A DNA stretch of 64,000 nucleotides. Origin: Moraxellaceae bacterium UBA2031. GTDB taxonomy: Bacteria > Pseudomonadota > Gammaproteobacteria > Pseudomonadales > Moraxellaceae. The notes beneath the pieces were generated by a model that did not search any database, was not told the origin of the DNA, and was given only the letters and a program-made list of their open reading frames with translations. A program made the position numbers and the translations under genes. The stretch spans positions 23,158-87,157 of the forward strand of contig DDBN01000081.1 of assembly GCA_002333145.1 (NCBI GenBank), read 5' to 3'. How positions within the stretch are numbered: position 1 is the stretch's first letter; the number at the start of each line of letters is the position of its first letter. Shown here one piece after another: positions 18,835 to 26,958 of the stretch.

Positions 18835-20139
18835 TCAGGCGTCCAAGTTTTCAAGGCGGATTCGTACCACCTTGCCAATGATGTCATTCAGACCTTCCAT
18901 CCCGGCGATCGCATGATTCATTTCACGCTCAACCACGGGCTTAGTCAGAATAATAACAGGAACTGATCCAGCCTCATGTGCAGGCTTCTGCAAGATGGCC
19001 TCGATACTAATGCCATGCTGCGAAAGAATACGGGTCACATCTGCCAGCACACCTGGACGGTCGTTGGCGGTCAGACGCAGATAATAGGAAGTCACCACAT
19101 CCTCCATTGGGAGGATGGGAGTGTCTGTAATGGCATGTGGCTGGAACGCCAGATGCGGCACAAAATTACTCTGCTCGGAGCCCATGGAACGAACTACATC
19201 AACAATGTCCGCAACGATGGATGAAGCCGTAGGGCCTGCTCCAGCGCCAGAACCATAATAAAGTGTGGCCCCTACAGGATCCGATTGCACCAGCACCGCA
19301 TTCTTCACGCCATTTACATTGGCGATTAGGCGCTCAGCAGGAATCAGCGTGGGATGTACGCGCAGCTCGATACCTTTCTCAACACGACGGGCAATGCCTA
19401 GGTGCTTGATACGGAAGCCTAGCTCTTCGGCATAGGCCACATCTTCACGAGTCAGTTTGGTGATGCCTTCGGTATAAGCTTTTTTGAACTGTAGCGGCAC
19501 ACCAAAGGCCAGCGAAGCCAAAATGGTGAGCTTGTGAGCGGCATCGATACCTTCCACGTCGAAGGTTGGGTCAGCCTCGGCATAGCCCAGCGCTTGCGCC
19601 TCGGTGAGTACATCGTAAAAGTCACGACCCTTCTCACGCATTTCGGACAGGATGAAGTTGCCGGTGCCGTTGATAATGCCGGCCAGCCATTCAATTCGGT
19701 TGGCCGCCAAACCTTCACGCATCACCTTAACGATAGGCACACCGCCCGCTACTGCAGCCTCAAAGGCCACATAAACACCTTTCTTTTCAGCCGCGGCAAA
19801 AATCTCGTTGCCGTACTCTGCCAGCAACGCTTTATTGGCGGTGACGACATGCTTACCATTCGCAATCGCCTGCATGACGACATCACGTGCTGTCGTCGTG
19901 CCGCCAATTACCTCAACCACAATATCAATTGCAGGGTCGTTGACCACAGCAAAGATATCCTTGCTGACTTGAGTGCCAGAAAGGTCGTAGTCCGGGTTGT
20001 CGCGACGAACGCCAACATGAGAAACGCGGATTTCACGACCAGTACGGCGGCTAATTTCAGCAGCATTTTCACGCAGTAGATTGAAGGCGCCGCCTCCAAC
20101 CGTACCCAAGCCCACAATACCAACAGACACCGGCTTCAC
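18835..20139 (-). CDS. hom: Homoserine dehydrogenase
   Basis: Reduces aspartate semialdehyde to homoserine, the branch point to threonine and methionine. It has the N-terminal NAD(P) loop VGIVGLGTVGGG, the family segment AEADPTFDVEGIDAAHK, and a C-terminal ACT domain (from about residue 350, YLRLTANDRPGVLADVT) that usually gives threonine feedback. The GTG at 20139 fits best: the product then begins MKPVSVG, and AGGTGA lies 4 nt upstream. An upstream GTG at 20157 is an alternative. Two hairpins lie in the leader. Confidence 0.95.
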   Translation of the reverse strand: MKPVSVGIVGLGTVGGGAFNLLRENAAEISRRTGREIRVSHVGVRRDNPDYDLSGTQVSKDIFAVVNDPAIDIVVEVIGGTTTARDVVMQAIANGKHVVTANKALLAEYGNEIFAAAEKKGVYVAFEAAVAGGVPIVKVMREGLAANRIEWLAGIINGTGNFILSEMREKGRDFYDVLTEAQALGYAEADPTFDVEGIDAAHKLTILASLAFGVPLQFKKAYTEGITKLTREDVAYAEELGFRIKHLGIARRVEKGIELRVHPTLIPAERLIANVNGVKNAVLVQSDPVGATLYYGSGAGAGPTASSIVADIVDVVRSMGSEQSNFVPHLAFQPHAITDTPILPMEDVVTSYYLRLTANDRPGVLADVTRILSQHGISIEAILQKPAHEAGSVPVIILTKPVVEREMNHAIAGMEGLNDIIGKVVRIRLENLDA

Positions 20140-20165
20140 ATCATCACCTGAATACACTTGAGCGC

Positions 20166-20226
20166 GCCATAAATGGCGCAGAGACCGCGACCGGTCGACA
20201 GTCTACAGCAGCAGCTTTCGACCGGT
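20166..20226 (-). promoter_or_regulatory. Two consecutive hairpins in the hom leader
   Basis: In the hom transcription direction a 9-bp inverted repeat (ACCGGTCGA / TCGACCGGT, 19-nt loop, 20226-20190) is followed by a tight 7-bp one (GCGCCAT / ATGGCGC, 2-nt spacer, about 20179-20164) shortly before the SD. No U-tract follows, and I see no Thr/Ile-rich leader peptide. Possible cis-regulation; the function is unproven. Confidence 0.4.
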
Positions 20227-20309
20227 ATTTTGAGGGCGCAACATTATTGCCCGTCCCGGGGTTTGTCAAACCCGAAACGAGCGATTGGAAGGCTTCGTGC
20301 TACGCAGAA

Positions 20310-21038
20310 CTAGCGAATACCCAAGGCCTTAGCCAGTGACGCAGGGGCTAGATACCCGCCCACTTGCTTACCATCCGGAGCGAAAATTGCCGGAGTACCC
20401 CGAACACCTAGCACAACGCCCAACTCATATTGCTTGTTCACCGGGGACTTGCAGACTTTTGGTGCCTCCGGCAGTGACTTGCCCTGCTTGGAGAGCGTCA
20501 TGGCCGACTGCCGATCGCTAGAGCACCAAACATTGTCCAATTTACGGGATGTCGGGGTGCTTTCACCGGCGCGAGGAAAGGCCAAGTAACGCACCTCGAT
20601 ACCCAGCTTGTTAATCTGGGCAATTTCAGCATGCAGCTTGCGGCAGTAGCCACAATCAACGTCAGTGAACACATGAATAATGGCTTTGGGCTTTCCACCT
20701 ACGGCTGGGAAATTCACGCTATCTGCGGGAGACAGTGCAGCCAGTGCTGCCTTACTTTCATCCGCTTTACCTGCATCTTCAAGGTTAACGATGCGATCAC
20801 CCTGAATCTCAAGCAGATCGCCCTGAAACAAGTAACGGCCATCTGCTGTAACGAAAACAGATTCATACCCCTTGGCGTTCACCTGATAAAGCCCTGCCGG
20901 CGTAGGCCGGATACTTATAATTTGTGCCTCCGGCATAGCCGTCTTGAGCTTAGCCCGAATGATATCTTCAGGCCCGGCTTGAGCAACACCGGCCAGCAGA
21001 GCCATACCCATCAGAATGGGAACAACCAGAAACTTCAT
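20310..21038 (-). CDS. dsbC: Thiol:disulfide interchange protein DsbC
   Basis: Periplasmic disulfide isomerase. Signal peptide MKFLVVPILMGMALLAGVAQA, an N-terminal dimerisation domain (about residues 22-80), then a thioredoxin fold with the active site DVDCGYC and the cis-Pro loop VRGTPAIF. A second cysteine pair lies in WCSSDRQ...VCKSP, as in DsbC. The ATG at 21038 is chosen because GGAGAG precedes it and the signal peptide starts there. It stands between xerD and hom, the usual xerD-dsbC-hom-thrC order. Confidence 0.95.
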   Translation of the reverse strand: MKFLVVPILMGMALLAGVAQAGPEDIIRAKLKTAMPEAQIISIRPTPAGLYQVNAKGYESVFVTADGRYLFQGDLLEIQGDRIVNLEDAGKADESKAALAALSPADSVNFPAVGGKPKAIIHVFTDVDCGYCRKLHAEIAQINKLGIEVRYLAFPRAGESTPTSRKLDNVWCSSDRQSAMTLSKQGKSLPEAPKVCKSPVNKQYELGVVLGVRGTPAIFAPDGKQVGGYLAPASLAKALGIR

Positions 21039-21131
21039 GAGGATCTCTCCGTAAACAATGGTGCAAGGATACGCCAGTGCCACTCAACTGTTGATAGTGC
21101 GTGCGTAAACGGACGGTTTCAGTGACGAAAA

Positions 21132-22067
21132 TCAGCCGCGGGGATGATGCTTGGCATGCAGCTCTTGCAAGCGATGGCTGGCGATATGGGTATAGATCTG
21201 AGTGGTGGACAAATCGCTGTGGCCCAACAACATCTGCACTACACGCAGATCGGCACCATGATTGAGCAGGTGTGTGGCGAATGCGTGACGTAGGGTGTGT
21301 GGCGACAGGGCCTTGCTGATACCGGCCGCCTTGGCCAGCACTTTGATACGGTACCAGAATGCCTGCCGCGTCATAAACTCCCCTTCCCGACTGGGAAAAA
21401 GCGCCTCTGTTGCTGAGCCCGCAATCAGCACGGGCCTGGCCTCTTCTGCATAGCGCACCAACCAGTCCATGGCCTCTTGATTCATAGGTACCAGCCGCTC
21501 CTTACTGCCCTTGCCCGTCACTCGCAGAAAACCACCACGTAAATTAGGCTGATCAATGCGTAGCCCTACCAACTCACTGACCCGAAGACCGCACCCATAG
21601 AGTAACTCCAGCATCGCCCGATCACGCTGCCCCAGTGGGGTATCCAGCAAGGGGGCGGCGAGCAACTTCTCAACATCGGTCTCCGATAAATCTTTCGGCA
21701 AAGGCCGTCCAATTTTAGGAGATTCCAGATTAAGCGAGGGGTCCTGCGTAATGCGGTGCTGTGAAAGGTGGAAGCGGTAAAAGCGCCGGATTGCCGACAG
21801 AAAGCGTGCTCTTGAACGAGGATGACCTCCTTCCTCGTGAATCTCGTGCATATAGCGGATCAGATCGACATGCTCCAGTGTCAGCAGGGCACGAGGCTCA
21901 GCCCAACCCGCCAGCTTGTGCAGGTCCGAAAGGTAGGCACTGATCGAGTGTTTACTCATACCCTCAACCACAAGCTTGCTATGAAACTGGCGAAGCTCCT
22001 GTGGCTCAGGTAATGCAGCCTCCTCCTTGCGAGGCCGACCGCGAGGGCGTGGCGGGATAGTCTTCAT
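21132..22067 (-). CDS. xerD: Tyrosine recombinase XerD with an AT-hook-like N-terminal extension
   Basis: Resolves chromosome dimers at dif together with XerC and FtsK. The catalytic set is complete: R in GCGLRVSELVG, K in TGKGSKERLVP, HxxR in SPHTLRHAF, H in LLGHSDLST, and the nucleophile Y in TTQIYTH. At 311 residues it is slightly longer than E. coli XerD (298). The extra N-terminus reads MKTIPPRPRGRPRKEE and contains a textbook AT-hook core (RPRGRPRK). The SD is weak, but no alternative start codon lies between the AT hook and the core domain. Confidence 0.95.
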   Translation of the reverse strand: MKTIPPRPRGRPRKEEAALPEPQELRQFHSKLVVEGMSKHSISAYLSDLHKLAGWAEPRALLTLEHVDLIRYMHEIHEEGGHPRSRARFLSAIRRFYRFHLSQHRITQDPSLNLESPKIGRPLPKDLSETDVEKLLAAPLLDTPLGQRDRAMLELLYGCGLRVSELVGLRIDQPNLRGGFLRVTGKGSKERLVPMNQEAMDWLVRYAEEARPVLIAGSATEALFPSREGEFMTRQAFWYRIKVLAKAAGISKALSPHTLRHAFATHLLNHGADLRVVQMLLGHSDLSTTQIYTHIASHRLQELHAKHHPRG

Positions 22068-22100
22068 ATACCAAGAGCATACCGGAGAGCGCCCATAAAA

Positions 22101-22120
22101 AAACGGCCCGAAGGCCGTTT
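22101..22120 (-). terminator. Terminator of the rpsP-rimM-trmD-rplS operon
   Basis: Stem AAACGGCC / GGCCGTTT with a UUCG tetraloop on the minus strand and a run of seven T, 22 bp after rplS. xerD starts 34 nt downstream, so xerD either has its own promoter or depends on readthrough. Confidence 0.85.
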
Positions 22121-22141
22121 CTTTGCCGATCAACGCGCCAA

Positions 22142-22513
22142 TTACTTGGGAGCGCGTGGAGCCAGCTTTTCTTTGATACGTGCGGACTTGCCCGAACGAT
22201 CGCGGAGGTAGTACAGCTTGGCGCGACGAACGTCACCACGACGCTTCACTTCGATGGAAGCAACCACCGGAGAGTGCGTCTGAAACACACGCTCAACACC
22301 GATACCATTGGAGATCTTGCGTACGGTGAAAGCAGAGTTCAGGCCACGGTTCTTCTTGGCGATAACAACGCCTTCGTAAGCCTGCAGACGCTCACGCTCA
22401 CCTTCTTTCACCTTCACCTGAACGATAACAGTATCGCCCGGGCCGAAAGACGGCACGTTTTGCTTGAGTTGGGACTGTTCAACGAATTGAACCAGGGGAT
22501 GCTTGCCGCTCAT
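22142..22513 (-). CDS. rplS: Ribosomal protein L19
   Basis: 50S protein at the 30S interface. The 123-residue sequence is diagnostic: [19 protein letters not shown] at the N-terminus, [19 protein letters not shown] and [11 protein letters not shown] in the middle, and a basic C-terminus. Last gene of the rpsP-rimM-trmD-rplS operon, 135 bp after trmD, with the operon terminator following. Confidence 0.97.
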   Translation of the reverse strand: MSGKHPLVQFVEQSQLKQNVPSFGPGDTVIVQVKVKEGERERLQAYEGVVIAKKNRGLNSAFTVRKISNGIGVERVFQTHSPVVASIEVKRRGDVRRAKLYYLRDRSGKSARIKEKLAPRAPK

Positions 22514-22648
22514 GGCATTTCCTCAATTTTATGGTGACAGAGGCTTTGAACGGGCTTTTTTGTGAGACCGTTCGGCGCATACCCACCGTTACACACCTGG
22601 CCCGCCGGTTACCCGGCAAACCCATGGAGATGAAAGGACCTTGCGGAC

Positions 22649-23416
22649 CTATTCACCCTCGCCGCTTTCGCGACGGATATCGTCAAGCAGTTTTATCTGC
22701 TCTTTATCCAGCGTGACCTTTTCCAGAAGATCAGGACGACGCTGCAATGTTCTGGCCAGACTTTGTTTTCGGCGCCATTTTCGGATAGCCGCATGGTCAC
22801 CCGATAACAGAACTGCCGGTACCTCATCCGCCTCATACACTTCTGGGCGAGTGTAGTGCGGGCAATCCAGTAAGCCATCACTGAAGGAATCCTCTTCAGC
22901 GGAGGCCTCACTGCCAAGCGCACCTGGCAGCAAACGCGTCATTGCATCAATCAGCACCATCGCAGGCAGCTCACCACCCGACAACACGTAATCACCGATT
23001 GACCATTCTGCATCGACTTCGCGCTGAATAAGACGCTCGTCGACTCCTTCATAACGACCACAAAGCAGAATCATCGCCTCCGTAGTCGCTAACTCCTGCA
23101 CCCCTGCCTGGTTTAACACCCTGCCCTGTGGTGACAGGTAAATTACATTCGGCGTCAGGCCCTTAGCCCGAGCAGCCTCTTTGGCTGCCGTGATCGCGCA
23201 CCGTAATGGCTCGATCAACATCACCATGCCGGGGCCACCCCCATACGGGCGGTCGTCCACGCGGCGAAAATTACTTTCGGAATGCCCCTCAACATAATCA
23301 CGAGGATTCCAGTATTCCAGCGCCAGCAAACCGTTCTTCACGGCGCGGCGAGTAATACCACTATCGGTCACCGCCTGAAACATTTCCGGGAACAGGCTGA
23401 TTACCCCGATCCACAC
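22649..23416 (-). CDS. trmD: tRNA (guanine-N1)-methyltransferase
   Basis: Makes m1G37 in tRNAs reading CNN and GGG codons, which prevents frameshifting. The 255 residues start [12 protein letters not shown] after a GTG, contain [14 protein letters not shown] and the deep-trefoil-knot SAM-binding segment [11 protein letters not shown]...[13 protein letters not shown], and end in a helical tRNA-binding domain. An 18-bp gap follows rimM. The GTG start agrees with the conserved MWIG N-terminus of TrmD. Confidence 0.97.
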   Translation of the reverse strand: MWIGVISLFPEMFQAVTDSGITRRAVKNGLLALEYWNPRDYVEGHSESNFRRVDDRPYGGGPGMVMLIEPLRCAITAAKEAARAKGLTPNVIYLSPQGRVLNQAGVQELATTEAMILLCGRYEGVDERLIQREVDAEWSIGDYVLSGGELPAMVLIDAMTRLLPGALGSEASAEEDSFSDGLLDCPHYTRPEVYEADEVPAVLLSGDHAAIRKWRRKQSLARTLQRRPDLLEKVTLDKEQIKLLDDIRRESGEGE

Positions 23417-23434
23417 CTCAGGCGCCTCGCCTGC

Positions 23435-23983
23435 TCAAAACTCTGGATCCCAGTCGACGGTAATCATCCTGCCGACCAGATCAACATCCTTTATAACTTC
23501 ACCTGGCACCCAAGGTACCAAGCGCTCAAGCTCATCCATGCTGCCCTCTGATGCCTGAACGACCAGCACATCATTAGCGCCTGTTTCCATCATGCTGTGT
23601 ACAGTGCCCAGCAGCTGACCATCTTGGGTTCGCACGGAGAGATCAATGAGGTCTGACCAATAGTAGTCACCCTCTTCCAGCTCCGGGAGAACATCCTTCG
23701 AAACCCATATCTCAAGGTTACGCAAGGATTCGGCCGCGTTACGGTCAGGAGAGATGTCGAGTTGAGCGACAACGCCCTTACCCTGCGTACGCCACTCCAG
23801 CACCTTGACTGGCCTGAACCCCTCACGGGTTTTCAGGTACCAAGGCTGGTAGCCAAAAAGATTGGTAATGGGGTCGGTCAGGGCATGCACCCAGACCCAC
23901 CCCTTCACGCCGTAGGGCGTACTAACGTGCCCTACGTTGATGAGATCGGAGGCTTCCGGCACCGCCGGTGCCTTCGTATTCAT
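23435..23983 (-). CDS. rimM: 16S rRNA processing protein RimM
   Basis: Assists 30S head maturation around S19. The 182-residue protein has an N-terminal domain (NVGHVSTPYGVKGWVWVHAL) and a C-terminal PRC-barrel (EGDYYWSDLIDLSVRTQDG...VPWVPGEVIKDVDL). It follows rpsP by 5 bp, so the two are surely co-translated or coupled. The SD is weak, consistent with coupling. Confidence 0.96.
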   Translation of the reverse strand: MNTKAPAVPEASDLINVGHVSTPYGVKGWVWVHALTDPITNLFGYQPWYLKTREGFRPVKVLEWRTQGKGVVAQLDISPDRNAAESLRNLEIWVSKDVLPELEEGDYYWSDLIDLSVRTQDGQLLGTVHSMMETGANDVLVVQASEGSMDELERLVPWVPGEVIKDVDLVGRMITVDWDPEF

Positions 23984-23988
23984 CTGTA

Positions 23989-24237
23989 TCAGACTGCCTT
24001 GGCAGCGGCCTTGGCCAGAGCGGCAACGCGCTCAGACGGCTGTGCGCCCTTGGAAACCCAGTACTGATAACGCTCAGAGTCAAAACGGACACGCTCTTCC
24101 TGACCCTTGGATACTGGGTTGAAGAAGCCAACGCGCTCGATGAAACGGCCATCACGGGCGTTACGGCTGTCGGTCACAACGATGGAGTAAAACGGACGCT
24201 TCTTGGCGCCGCCACGTGCAAGGCGAATAGTAACCAT
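23989..24237 (-). CDS. rpsP: Ribosomal protein S16
   Basis: 30S assembly protein, 82 residues. The sequence [20 protein letters not shown] is diagnostic. The frame is open upstream to 24336, but the ATG at 24237 has AAGGAA at 7 nt and matches S16 exactly. First gene of the rpsP-rimM-trmD-rplS operon; its promoter lies in the 188-bp gap before the divergent DMT gene. Confidence 0.97.
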   Translation of the reverse strand: MVTIRLARGGAKKRPFYSIVVTDSRNARDGRFIERVGFFNPVSKGQEERVRFDSERYQYWVSKGAQPSERVAALAKAAAKAV

Positions 24238-24425
24238 GATCAATTTCCTTAACTGGGTTCCCGTGGTCAATCGATCCGCGCGAGTGCCACGGAAATCAAC
24301 CCGGCGCGGAAGGTCGCAAATTATACGGGGAATCACTATCCGAAGAAAGCCCGATTATCCCTACTCGCGAATAGGAGGAGTATCATGGTCGCGCATTCCG
24401 GCCACTGCCCGAGATCCCCCACTCC

Positions 24426-25268
24426 GTGCTCAATCAATCCATACGGAAAGGTGCCGCCCTACTGGCCCTTTCAGCTTTTCTGTTTGCGACGATGGGCGTT
24501 TTCATCCGGCTGGCATCGCATTCCGTAGATAATGAAATCGTGGTTTTTGCCCGGAACTTAGCAGGCCTCATCCTGCTACTGCCCATTATGATGACGCGAG
24601 GCGGTGGTGGGCTGAAAACAGCCGTATTTCCTCGCCACCTCTGGCGCGCCCTGACAGGCCTAACGGCGATGTATGGCTTTTTTTACGCCATTGCCAACCT
24701 GCCACTCTCCAGCGCCATGATTTTTACCTACTCGTCACCGGTCTTTATTCCACTGGTCGCGTGGATATTCCTGAAAGAGCCCATGACACGACAGGCCTGG
24801 GCTGCCGCTCTGGTTGGCTTGGCCGGTGTAATACTGGTGTGCAAACCAGACCAGGGGCTTGTAAACCACTTTGCAATAATCGGCCTTGGCTCCAGTGTCT
24901 TGGCGGCTACCGCTTTTGTCACGGTACGATCACTGGGCTCAACAGAGCCCACTACTCGGGTCGTTTTCTACTTTGCCCTTATCTCCACCGTTGTATCGAC
25001 CATCCCACTGCTGTGGGCGGGACGCGCCATCACCCTGCATGAATTCGTATTACTGGCCGCCGTAGGCGTTCTGGCCACGGTCAGCCAACTCTGCCTGACC
25101 CGTGCCTATGCTTTGGCGCCTGCCAATCGTATTGGCCCCGTCACCTATTTAGCTATTGTGGTTGCTGGTCTGTATGCTTGGGCGCTGTGGGGTGAAGTGC
25201 CGGATGGCTATGCGATTATTGGGACCGGTATGATTTTGGCTGCATCACTCATCAGCCTGCGCCGCTGA
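24426..25268 (+). CDS. EamA/DMT-superfamily transporter
   Basis: A 280-residue inner-membrane protein with two EamA repeats of about five helices each (ALLALSAFLFATMGVFIRL in the first, VLAATAFVTVRSLGSTEP in the second) and a C-terminal ILAASLISLRR. Substrate unknown; it resembles the RhaT/YdcZ-like group only at the level of fold. The start is a GTG with no clear SD and is uncertain, although the downstream alternatives would lose the first helix. It lies between rpsP and ffh, which I recall as adjacent in Pseudomonas. Confidence 0.8.
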   Translation: MLNQSIRKGAALLALSAFLFATMGVFIRLASHSVDNEIVVFARNLAGLILLLPIMMTRGGGGLKTAVFPRHLWRALTGLTAMYGFFYAIANLPLSSAMIFTYSSPVFIPLVAWIFLKEPMTRQAWAAALVGLAGVILVCKPDQGLVNHFAIIGLGSSVLAATAFVTVRSLGSTEPTTRVVFYFALISTVVSTIPLLWAGRAITLHEFVLLAAVGVLATVSQLCLTRAYALAPANRIGPVTYLAIVVAGLYAWALWGEVPDGYAIIGTGMILAASLISLRR

Positions 25269-25314
25269 CAACCTTCCCTAAGTGGCACATCTAATTCTTC
25301 AACACCTATAAACA

Positions 25315-25342
25315 ATGAAGCCCGCTACGTTGCGGGCTTCAT
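25315..25342. terminator. Hairpin between convergent DMT exporter and ffh
   Basis: Perfect 11-bp stem ATGAAGCCCGC / GCGGGCTTCAT with a 6-nt loop, between two convergent stops. The T-tract is poor on both sides (TTGTTTAT on the minus side), but position and stem strength suggest a shared terminator. Confidence 0.6.
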
Positions 25343-25347
25343 CAGGC

Positions 25348-26811
25348 TTATTTCTTCTTGAATCCGGGAGGCAGACCCACTCCACCCGTGCCTGGTAGTC
25401 CGCCCATGCCACCTGCTCCACCCATACCGGGTGGCATACCGCCTCCGCCCTGCCCCATCATTCCCTTCATGCCGCGCATCATCTTCATCATGCCGGAAGG
25501 AGAAGACATCTTTTTCATCATCTTTTCCATCTGGGTGTGCTGCTTGAGCACACGATTCACGTCCTGAATCTGGGTACCAGAGCCGGCGGCAATACGACGC
25601 TTACGCGACCCATTAATCAGGTCTGGTTTGTGGCGCTCGGCCATGGTCATGGAAAGAATGATGGCTTCCATCCGCTTCATTTCTTTTTCAGGCGCCCCTC
25701 CGGCCAATGCCTGCTGAACCTGAGCACTGTTCATGCCCGGCAGCTTGTCGAGCAGGCCACCCATGCCACCCAGATTGCGCATTTGCTGGAACTGCTCAAG
25801 CAGGTCCTGCAGATCAAAGCCCTTTCCCTTCTTAAGCTTATTGGCCAGTTTCTCGGCCTTGTCTTTGTCCAGCTTACGTTCGACTTCTTCGACCAGCGAG
25901 AGCACATCGCCCATGCCCAAAATACGGGAAGCCACACGATCGGGATGGAAGGGCTCTAGCGCATCGGACTTTTCACCCATACCAAGAAACTTGATGGGCT
26001 TGCCGGTAATCATGCGCACGGACAACGCCGCACCACCGCGGGCATCACCATCGGTCTTGGTGAGGATCACGCCGGTCAGCGGCAAGGCATCATTAAATGC
26101 CTTGGCCGTATTGGCCGCATCCTGGCCCGTCATGGCATCCACCACGAACAGGGTTTCGACCGGGTTGATCGCCGCATGCAGCGACTTGATTTCGCCCATC
26201 ATCTCTTCATCAATATGAAGACGACCGGCAGTATCGATGATGACGACATCGGCAAACTTCAGCTTCCCTTCGGCGATGGCACCACGGGCAATGTCATTCG
26301 GGTGCTGATCAGGCGTCGAAGGGAAGAAAATGGCACCGACATCGGCGGCAACCATCTCCAGCTGCCTGATAGCGGCAGGGCGGTAAATGTCGGCCGAGAC
26401 CACCAGCACCTTTTTCTTCTCACGCTCCTGTAAATATTTCGCCAGCTTGCCCACCGTGGTGGTTTTACCGGCACCCTGCAGACCAGCCATCAGGATGACT
26501 GCTGGCGGCGTGGTCGCAAGGTTCAGGGATTCATTGGCATCGCCCATGGTGCGCACGAGCTCGTCGTGCACGATCTTTACAAAGGCCTGGCCTGGTGACA
26601 GGGCCTGCATGACCTCCTGCCCCAGTGCCTGTTCACGGATACGGTCAATGAAGTCCTTGACCACCGGAAGGGCGACATCCGCCTCCAGTAGAGCCATGCG
26701 AACTTCCCGCAGGGTGTCCTTGATGTTGTCCTCGGTCAGACGACCGGAGCCCGTGACATTGCGAAGGCTGTGACTGAGGCGATCGGTGAGGTTATCGAAC
26801 ATCGGGAACAT
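25348..26811 (-). CDS. ffh: Signal recognition particle protein Ffh
   Basis: GTPase that, with 4.5S RNA, targets membrane proteins co-translationally. N domain, then G domain with G1 GLQGAGKTTT (about 110-120), DTAGRLH and TKTDGDARGG, then a methionine-rich M domain from about residue 325 that ends in a Gly/Met/Pro-rich tail with a terminal basic stretch. The 487-residue length is a little above E. coli (453) because of that tail. Two ATGs three codons apart are possible (26811, 26802); neither has a good SD. Confidence 0.97.
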   Translation of the reverse strand: MFPMFDNLTDRLSHSLRNVTGSGRLTEDNIKDTLREVRMALLEADVALPVVKDFIDRIREQALGQEVMQALSPGQAFVKIVHDELVRTMGDANESLNLATTPPAVILMAGLQGAGKTTTVGKLAKYLQEREKKKVLVVSADIYRPAAIRQLEMVAADVGAIFFPSTPDQHPNDIARGAIAEGKLKFADVVIIDTAGRLHIDEEMMGEIKSLHAAINPVETLFVVDAMTGQDAANTAKAFNDALPLTGVILTKTDGDARGGAALSVRMITGKPIKFLGMGEKSDALEPFHPDRVASRILGMGDVLSLVEEVERKLDKDKAEKLANKLKKGKGFDLQDLLEQFQQMRNLGGMGGLLDKLPGMNSAQVQQALAGGAPEKEMKRMEAIILSMTMAERHKPDLINGSRKRRIAAGSGTQIQDVNRVLKQHTQMEKMMKKMSSPSGMMKMMRGMKGMMGQGGGGMPPGMGGAGGMGGLPGTGGVGLPPGFKKK

Positions 26812-26958
26812 CCGCTTAGAGTGAAACAGGGGACCGATTATAGGGAAGGCGTGGCGTGCTGTCGCCTCATGAGCATGTCTTACCCCCCAGTTCAGGGGAT
26901 TGGGTTACCCGGACAGCCTTGCTAGCGTGACAGCCATACTACCGAAGGAGTCCGGGAC

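Noticed and set aside
22088..22108. Shared T-run plus ATGGGC context after the rplS terminator and at the dgt start, considered as a recurring DNA signal
   Set aside because: Only two occurrences noticed, each explained by a terminator tail next to an unrelated start or sequence.
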